A DNA stretch of 5,038 nt from JANLQX01 sp043775075 (GTDB lineage: Bacteria; Actinomycetota; Acidimicrobiia; Acidimicrobiales; JANYDT01). The stretch's first letter is position 1. Every line of letters starts with the position of its first letter. This document shows positions 1 to 5,038 of the stretch, piece by piece. The DNA lies in assembly GCA_043775075.1 (NCBI GenBank), contig JAYVSS010000146.1, forward strand, positions 1 to 5,038, in the 5' to 3' direction. The notes under the pieces were generated by a model. That model was not told where the DNA came from. It saw only the letters and a list, made by a program, of their open reading frames with translations, and made no database searches. Both the position numbers and the translations under genes were made by a program.

Positions 1-53
1 TCGATCAGATCATCGACGCCATGCCGGTTGGCTACGACGGTCCTCCTCGGTAA
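1..53 (+). CDS. C-terminal end of an unrecognised protein (partial)
   Basis: The frame beginning at base 3 is open from the window edge and ends at a TAA at 51-53. It gives a plausible protein tail, DQIIDAMPVGYDGPPR. The next gene starts 32 bases downstream on the same strand with its own Shine-Dalgarno sequence, so the two could be co-transcribed. Only 16 codons are visible and no family can be named. It is called coding because of the well-placed stop and protein-like composition, not because of homology. Confidence 0.5.
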   Translation, partial: DQIIDAMPVGYDGPPR

Positions 54-85
54 GTCGCCACCACACCTTCAACGGAGCACCAGAT

Positions 86-562
86 ATGTCGTCTCGAGCA
101 TCACGCAAAGCCGCCACCGGCAGCACGGCACCAGCAATTTCGCTGCCATCAGGCGAGAAAACGACATGGACTCTCAACGACGCTCGAGCGGGCGGGCCCG
201 TCGTCCTCGTCTTTCTCCGTGGCTTCTCCTGACCGTTCTGCCGCCGGCACCTCGCGCAGTTGCGCGATTCGTTTGCAGAAATCACTGCCACGGGCGCATC
301 ACTAGTCGCCATTGCCCCACACTCCGTCGATGAGCTCACCGCCCATCTAGCGAAGAATACCTACCCCTTCCCTCTGGTGGCCGATACCGACGGCGCGGTG
401 TTTGATGCCTACGACGTAACGAGTCGCATGGTGTCGCTCGGTCAACAGCCGGCGCTGTTCATCATCGATGGCGATGGGATCGTGCGCTTCGACGCCATCG
501 GCGCGCAGCAGTGGGATCTGGTCGGGCCACGTGAGCTGACCGAACGATTACGCGCCCTCTGA
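86..562 (+). CDS. Peroxiredoxin-like selenoprotein (AhpC/TSA-type thioredoxin fold) with UxxC redox motif; in-frame TGA read as selenocysteine
   Basis: Read through the TGA at 230-232, this frame gives a 158-residue protein of the peroxiredoxin-like AhpC/TSA group, presumed to be a cytosolic thiol-dependent oxidoreductase or peroxidase. Residues 38-61 read GPVVLVFLRGFS-(TGA)-PFCRRHLAQLRD. Relatives typically have FxRxFxCPFC, so the TGA (codon 49) replaces the first, catalytic Cys and the resolving Cys52 is kept, making a UPFC motif. The C-terminal part is intact and typical: SLVAIAPHS (about 71-79), YPFPLVAD (about 93-100), then GQQPALFIIDGDGIVRF (about 118-134). The ATG at 86 has GGAG at 74-77 with 8-base spacing. 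Both sides of the TGA keep family-like sequence in one frame, and a SECIS-like hairpin follows. The natural stop is another TGA (560-562), which lacks such a context. The alternative is a recent nonsense mutation; a stop landing by chance exactly on the redox Cys next to a fitting hairpin is unlikely. The gene is convergent with its neighbour, 4 bases apart. Confidence 0.85.
230..232 (+). other. In-frame UGA, predicted selenocysteine codon (residue 49)
   Basis: The TGA lies in frame between FLRGFS and PFCRRHLAQL of the peroxiredoxin-like protein. It occupies the position of the first Cys in the family's CxxC motif. Sec replacing a catalytic Cys is the hallmark of selenoproteins. Recoding depends on a hairpin immediately downstream, which is present at 236-280. 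Whether the genome carries selA, selB, selC and selD cannot be seen from this window. Confidence 0.82.
236..280 (+). promoter_or_regulatory. Bacterial SECIS-like hairpin downstream of the UGA
   Basis: Two perfect helices are visible. The basal helix pairs TTCTGC (236-241) with GCAGAA (275-280), 6 bp. The apical helix pairs TCGCGC (252-257) with GCGCGA (262-267), 6 bp, closed by the tetraloop AGTT (258-261). An internal loop of 10 and 7 bases separates them. The apical loop begins 25 bases after the UGA and has a G in its second position followed by U. This agrees with the known bacterial SECIS pattern: an in-gene hairpin right after UGA, a small G-containing apical loop, and roughly 16-37 bases from UGA to loop. 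The whole element is 45 bases, inside the coding region. The structure was found by eye; no folding energy was calculated. Confidence 0.75.
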
Positions 563-566
563 CAAA

Positions 567-1556
567 TTAGGCGGTGGTGCTGGCCGTCGGCGCCAGGTCG
601 CGCAGCGCCTGACGAAGGTCGAAGGGGGCGAGCGGCAAGATTGCCAGCGCTGCGGTCGTCACGCCGTTGTCTTGGTATTTTTGTATGTGCGCTTTGCATT
701 GCGCGGCCGAGCCGTGAATGACAAGTTCATCGACAATGTCGTCCGGGATGGCAGCAAGTGCGGCCTTGCGATCTCCGGCCTTCCATGCCTCCCACATTCC
801 TTGCAGCCGCGGACCGTTGCCAAGCCACTCGTGGAACGCCGCATAGACCGGCACGTTCAGGTACGCCGCTACAGCGAACCGGGCACCGGTGCGGACCGCA
901 TCGGTGTCTTCGCTCGGGCACACAAAAAGTCGGGCAACAATTTCCTTCGGACTTCCGTCGGCGGAAGCACCCTGGACAATCGCGTTGACCTTGCTCACGT
1001 CGTTGGCGCCAAGCCAGTTGATGATCGCTCCATCGCTCTCCCGCCCGGCCAAGCGGAGCATTCCTTCACGCAGCCCCGCAATCATGATCTTCGGGGGATG
1101 ACTCACCTTGCGGCCGAGTTTGAATCCGTTGACGGTAAACGTCTCGTAGGCGTGATCAATCTTTTCGCCGGCGAACGCCGACTTGAGAAACTCAACGGTG
1201 TCCCGTACGCGCGCGTACGGCTTGTCAAACGGGATTCCGTTCCATTGCTCGACGATCACATTCGAGGAAGTTCCAACACCGAGCACGAACCGTCCCGGTG
1301 CCGCTTCGGCCAGGCTCGCCGCGGTTTGGGCGAGTAAAGCCGGACCTCGGGTGTATGCCGGAATGATTGCAGTACCGAGGCGCATCGTCGGTGCCCACTG
1401 CGATGCGAGCGCGAGGGGCGTGAACCCGTCGCTCCCGTTTGCCTCGGCCGACCAGAGGTCGTTGTAGCCGAGGGCCTCGAGCTCTCGAATCCACTCCTGC
1501 TGATCGGCGAGAGCGATGCCATCGAAGGGTACGGTCATGCCAAGGCGAGTCTCCAC
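567..1556 (-). CDS. LLM-class (luciferase-like) F420-dependent oxidoreductase
   Basis: A 329-residue protein with the bacterial luciferase-like TIM-barrel fold, probably an F420H2-dependent (possibly FMN-dependent) oxidoreductase of unknown substrate in the cytosol. Visible family signatures are the N-terminal RLGMTVPFDGI strand, WIRELEALGYNDLWSAEANGSD (22-43), RLGTAIIPAYTRGPALLAQTAASL (59-82), GRFVLGVGTSSNVIVEQWNG (88-107) and PPKIMIAGLREGMLRLAGRESDGAIINW (154-181), all in the usual order. The length is normal for the family. The start is the GTG at 1556, chosen because AGGA (1564-1567 on the + strand, read in reverse) lies 7 bases upstream; an internal ATG at 1538 is the alternative. It stops with TAA, 4 bases from the stop of the convergent selenoprotein gene. 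A CRP-like palindrome lies about 29 bases upstream of the start. The exact substrate cannot be told from sequence. Confidence 0.93.
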   Translation of the reverse strand: METRLGMTVPFDGIALADQQEWIRELEALGYNDLWSAEANGSDGFTPLALASQWAPTMRLGTAIIPAYTRGPALLAQTAASLAEAAPGRFVLGVGTSSNVIVEQWNGIPFDKPYARVRDTVEFLKSAFAGEKIDHAYETFTVNGFKLGRKVSHPPKIMIAGLREGMLRLAGRESDGAIINWLGANDVSKVNAIVQGASADGSPKEIVARLFVCPSEDTDAVRTGARFAVAAYLNVPVYAAFHEWLGNGPRLQGMWEAWKAGDRKAALAAIPDDIVDELVIHGSAAQCKAHIQKYQDNGVTTAALAILPLAPFDLRQALRDLAPTASTTA

Positions 1557-1584
1557 GGTGCGATCCTAGAACGCCGACAGTAAT

Positions 1585-1600
1585 TGTGACCAACGTCACT
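1585..1600. promoter_or_regulatory. CRP/GlxR-like operator palindrome
   Basis: TGTGA (1585-1589), six bases, then TCACT (1596-1600). This matches the CRP/FNR-family and actinobacterial GlxR/Crp consensus TGTGA-N6-TCACA at nine of ten half-site bases. The site lies between two divergent genes: 29 bases upstream of the oxidoreductase start (1556) and 49 bases upstream of the small gene's ATG (1649). A weak promoter-like pair, TTGGTC (1601-1606) and CATACC (1623-1628) with 16-base spacing, follows immediately toward the small gene. If both are real, the site would abut the -35 box. Regulation by cAMP-Crp is inferred from the motif alone. Confidence 0.5.
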
Positions 1601-1648
1601 TTGGTCGACGGGGCCGTTTTGTCATACCCCCTTCGTCACACTGTTTGC

Positions 1649-1807
1649 ATGCGTACGAACCAGCTCGTCCTCCTCTCCGATGACCGGACCACGGACTTCT
1701 TGATCGACACCCCCACCCGCGAAGCCGGTCGCCGGGGCATTGCCGCCGCCCGCGAAGCGCTCCGTCTCGCCGCTGAGCGCCAGATCAGCGAACGTCACGC
1801 CGCGTAA
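1649..1807 (+). CDS. Small hypothetical protein, 52 residues, basic amphipathic helix
   Basis: ATG at 1649 to TAA at 1805-1807 gives MRTNQLVLLSDDRTTDFLID followed by TPTREAGRRGIAAAREAL and a charged, Ala/Arg/Glu-rich tail. The second half (about residues 23-50) should form one long amphipathic helix. The pattern 'TREAGRRGIAAAREAL' resembles short actinobacterial proteins of unknown function that share a T/R-x-x-G-x-x-G-[IV]-A-x-A-R motif; this is recalled, not searched. No clear Shine-Dalgarno precedes the ATG, so a leaderless or weakly initiated message is possible. The same frame is open upstream, but the ATG is preferred because the upstream part reads through the divergent promoter region and the start of the oxidoreductase gene. 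Function is unknown. Confidence 0.7.
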   Translation: MRTNQLVLLSDDRTTDFLIDTPTREAGRRGIAAAREALRLAAERQISERHAA

Positions 1808-1847
1808 GGTGCCCGCCGTTTCCCGGCGCCTAACAGCGTCAGGCGCT
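1808..1847. terminator. Possible terminator-type hairpins between convergent genes
   Basis: GCGCCT (1826-1831) pairs perfectly with AGGCGC (1841-1846) around a 9-base loop, and GGTGCC (1808-1813) can instead pair with GGCGCC (1825-1830). The structures sit between the small gene's stop and the metalloprotease's stop, and the first overlaps the latter stop codon. There is no T tract, so an intrinsic terminator function is uncertain. Confidence 0.3.
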
Positions 1848-2582
1848 CAGACTGGTATCCGGGACCGCTTCCGTATCAGCGCCAGCTGGATTTTGGCTGG
1901 CAATATTCGTCGGGAGCAGCCGAGCGAAACCGGTCATCGCCTCGTCGGTCGGGTGCGGCGCCAATTCAGAATAGAAACGGAATTTGGGCGCCGCCCACAG
2001 CGCAAACGTCTCGGCGAAGTCGCCCGCGCCAACCTGCATGTCGCCGCAGCCACTACAGGTCCACCACGGCGTGCTCGGTGGGCGATTGCGCAGCGCCAAA
2101 TATTGGGCCCGCAGTTGATCGTCGTTGTACGTCACGTCGGTCACATGGCCCAGCTCGTGGGCGATGTCGTGGGCGGTACCGGCGACCGGACGATTCAGCC
2201 GGACGTAAATCTCCACCCGTCGCTCCTGTACCAACGTCATTCCGAGCAGGCCAGAACGGGCCTTACGAAACGAAATTGTCCATCCGGGAAAAGCGTCCTG
2301 GGGACGAATGCGCAGCAGTGCGATCGCCTGCATTCCCCGCTCATATTCCGCCGCGTCGGCGGATTTCGCCGTCTCGATCATCAACGGTCGCACGAGTTGC
2401 ACGGCACTGCCAATGTCGGATTTCACCGAAACGCGGGGTGCAGTGCGGGCTGCCATCGCCGTCCCGGCGCTCAACCCGACGGTCCCAGCAGCGACCAAGC
2501 AAGTCAATCCAGCAACCGCCGCAACCACGGCCGGAGTGCTTCGGCGGGAGGCTCGAAACTTGGAGATCGACGCAGGAATCAC
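1839..2582 (-). CDS. Secreted or membrane-anchored putative zinc metalloprotease-like protein with HELGH motif
   Basis: A 247-residue protein. Residues 1-16 are basic, 17-45 form a hydrophobic segment ending in AMAA, so it is either a signal peptide cleaved near residue 44-45 or an N-terminal anchor; the protein should act outside the membrane. The zincin motif is AHDIAHELGHVTD with H142, E143 and H146. A likely third ligand is E191 in GDFAETFALW, 45 residues downstream, as in gluzincin-type enzymes and in proteins where 'DFAE.FA' follows HExxH. A CxxC pair (C176, C179 in TCSGCG) lies between them. The substrate is unknown and no named family is claimed. The start is the GTG at 2582: an in-frame TGA (+ strand 2586-2588) rules out any start further upstream. 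A good Shine-Dalgarno is not visible. The gene is convergent with the small gene and divergent from the thiolase. Confidence 0.85.
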   Translation of the reverse strand: MIPASISKFRASRRSTPAVVAAVAGLTCLVAAGTVGLSAGTAMAARTAPRVSVKSDIGSAVQLVRPLMIETAKSADAAEYERGMQAIALLRIRPQDAFPGWTISFRKARSGLLGMTLVQERRVEIYVRLNRPVAGTAHDIAHELGHVTDVTYNDDQLRAQYLALRNRPPSTPWWTCSGCGDMQVGAGDFAETFALWAAPKFRFYSELAPHPTDEAMTGFARLLPTNIASQNPAGADTEAVPDTSLSA

Positions 2583-2655
2583 TGCTCACCACAGTACGTG
2601 GACTCATATCTGAAAAACCACTCAGTGTGGCGAAATGATTCGTTCGTCCCAGAGC

Positions 2656-2772
2656 GTGGTGGTCGTGGTGGTCGTGGTGGTCGTGGTGGTCTTCGTGGTC
2701 GTCGTGGTCGTCGTGGTCGTGGTGGTCGAGGTGGTCGAGGTGGTCGAGGTGGTCGTGGTGATCGTTGTCGTC
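2656..2772. repeat. G/T-rich tandem repeat tract of 3- and 9-base units
   Basis: Four perfect tandem copies of GTGGTGGTC (2656-2691) are followed by TTC, then two copies of GTGGTCGTC (2695-2712), more GTGGTC variants, three GAGGTGGTC-type units (about 2728-2754) and a degenerating end. All units are multiples of three, so every frame stays open: poly-Val or Arg-Gly-Gly on the + strand and poly-Thr or Arg-Pro-Pro on the - strand. The tract sits wholly in the 276-base gap between the divergent metalloprotease and thiolase genes. One strand is almost free of A, so it is strongly biased in composition. Thr-rich linkers of ACC/ACG codons are frequent in Acidimicrobiia, so the tract may be a relic of such a linker; this is inference. 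Confidence 0.85.
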
Positions 2773-2849
2773 CGGCCAAGCACCCTGATCGGCGCAATCA
2801 CGCGTGTGGTCGATTCCGCAGCTTGGCGCGCCCGGACAAGGCCGTTTAG

Positions 2850-4665
<1,816 letters not shown>

Positions 4666-4671
4666 AAGGCG

Positions 4672-4731
4672 AGCCGATCGGTAGCCACAGCAAAATGAAT
4701 CGGTCGGCTTCCTGGCCGCCAAGACGACCGA
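4672..4731 (+). other. Inverted repeats after the nuclease gene, possible transcript end
   Basis: AGCCGA (4672-4677) pairs with TCGGCT (4704-4709), and alternatively TCGGTCG (4700-4706) pairs perfectly with CGACCGA (4725-4731) around an 18-base loop. The two structures are mutually exclusive. They lie directly after the nuclease stop codon (4663-4665). No T run follows, so an intrinsic terminator is not established. The rest of the gap to 4797 shows no gene. Confidence 0.25.
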
Positions 4732-4797
4732 CGCGAGAAACGTAGACCTATCGGCGTGGGCTCCAAGAGCAGGGCGAGAAACCGAGCAGTGCGGCGC

Positions 4798-4803
4798 TAG
4801 CTT
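4798..4803 (+). promoter_or_regulatory. Possible -10 box of a leaderless promoter
   Basis: TAGCTT fits the actinobacterial TANNNT -10 pattern and ends 8 bases before the ATG at 4812, the spacing expected when transcription begins at the start codon. No convincing -35 box is seen and there is no good Shine-Dalgarno for this ATG, which agrees with a leaderless message. Confidence 0.4.
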
Positions 4804-4811
4804 GAACGGTC

Positions 4812-5038
4812 ATGCAGGAGACGTTGGAACGGCTTGGCCTGTCTCAAGACACTCGTGCTGTCATCATTTCGTGCACCAACCTGGGTGAGCACCACTCCGC
4901 CACCAGCGCCGTTGCTGGCCTGCAAACGGCACACTCGGGCGTGTCTGCGGGATTGAAAGTTCCCTGCCCGTGGTCTCGCTATGCGGCCAGCCTTTATCGG
5001 GGGGCCGACGTTGGCGTACGTCTCACGCTCAATGCTGA
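4812..5038 (+). CDS. ChbG/HpnK (YdjC-like) carbohydrate deacetylase homologue, 5' part only, with degenerate active site
   Basis: ATG at 4812 opens a frame that runs off the window after 75 codons; an in-frame TGA at 4803-4805 limits the start. Actinobacterial ChbG/HpnK-family proteins have, in order, an 'ADD[LIF]G' motif, 'S..[ML]VPCPW' and 'DVG[VL]HLTLNAE'. Here the corresponding segments are SCTNLGEHHSAT (20-31), SAGLKVPCPWSRYAA (45-59) and DVGVRLTLNA (66-75). The scaffold is clear, but the Asp-Asp pair is Thr22-Asn23 and the metal-binding His of HLTLN is Arg70. The family removes acetyl groups from N-acetylated sugars using Asp and His metal ligands; this copy has lost every such residue that can be seen in the visible part. 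It is either a pseudo-enzyme with another role or a decaying gene. The family assignment is from remembered motifs. Confidence 0.75.
   Translation, partial: MQETLERLGLSQDTRAVIISCTNLGEHHSATSAVAGLQTAHSGVSAGLKVPCPWSRYAASLYRGADVGVRLTLNA

Noticed and set aside
230..232. Genome-wide TGA reassignment (to Trp or Gly)
   Set aside because: TGA ends this same gene at 560-562 and the metalloprotease gene, and no other gene in the window contains an internal TGA.
260..562. 100-residue ORF starting at TTG 260 as a stand-alone gene
   Set aside because: It begins inside the thioredoxin fold after the redox motif and lacks a Shine-Dalgarno; it is the 3' part of the selenoprotein gene.
86..562. Pseudogene by nonsense mutation
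   Set aside because: It cannot be fully excluded, but the TGA lies precisely on the catalytic Cys, a SECIS-like hairpin follows, and no other damage is seen in the gene.
672..1337. 221-residue + strand ORF
   Set aside because: It is the antisense shadow of the luciferase-like oxidoreductase.
2656..2772. CRISPR array
   Set aside because: Units are 3-9 bases with no unique spacers; this is a simple tandem repeat.
1740..2849. Long 369-residue + strand ORF
   Set aside because: It is antisense to the well-supported metalloprotease gene, has Arg/Pro/His-rich composition typical of a shadow frame, and extends through the repeat tract, which keeps frames open.

Overview
The window looks like an ordinary stretch of chromosome from a high-GC (about 60%) actinobacterium. 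An Acidimicrobiia-like origin is inferred from a putatively F420-dependent luciferase-like oxidoreductase, a FadA6/FadA5-type thiolase, a ChbG-like protein of actinobacterial style, mixed GTG/ATG starts and a probable leaderless promoter. No rRNA, tRNA, CRISPR array or insertion sequence is visible.

Layout: (1) the last 16 codons of an unrecognised + strand gene (1-53). (2) A peroxiredoxin-like gene (86-562, +) with an in-frame TGA at 230-232. This TGA sits exactly where relatives have the first Cys of their CPFC redox motif, and a two-part hairpin at 236-280 fits the bacterial SECIS model. I read it as a 158-residue selenoprotein with a UxxC active site. A standard gene caller would cut it down to a motif-less 100-residue ORF beginning at a TTG at 260. 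(3) Convergent to it, a luciferase-like F420-dependent oxidoreductase (567-1556, -). (4) A divergent intergenic region with a CRP/GlxR-like palindrome, then a small 52-residue protein gene (1649-1807, +). (5) A secreted or membrane-anchored HELGH putative metalloprotease (1839-2582, -). (6) A 276-bp divergent gap filled largely by a (GTGGTGGTC)n-type repeat tract (2656-2772). (7) A complete thiolase (2859-4037, +) overlapping or abutting a staphylococcal-nuclease-like lipoprotein gene (ending 4665, +). (8) A 146-bp gap, then the 5' part of a ChbG/YdjC-like deacetylase gene (4812-5038, + , cut by the window edge) in which the usual metal-binding and catalytic residues visible here are replaced.

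The genes do not form one obvious pathway. The thiolase (acyl-CoA breakdown) and the luciferase-like oxidoreductase are common in actinobacterial lipid/steroid or xenobiotic metabolism; the selenoprotein would be a thiol redox enzyme. The main discovery candidate is the selenoprotein with its SECIS. Secondary items are the degenerate ChbG homologue, the CRP-like operator and the repeat tract. TGA also acts as a normal stop here (the peroxiredoxin-like gene itself and the metalloprotease gene both end in TGA), so genome-wide reassignment of TGA is unlikely.
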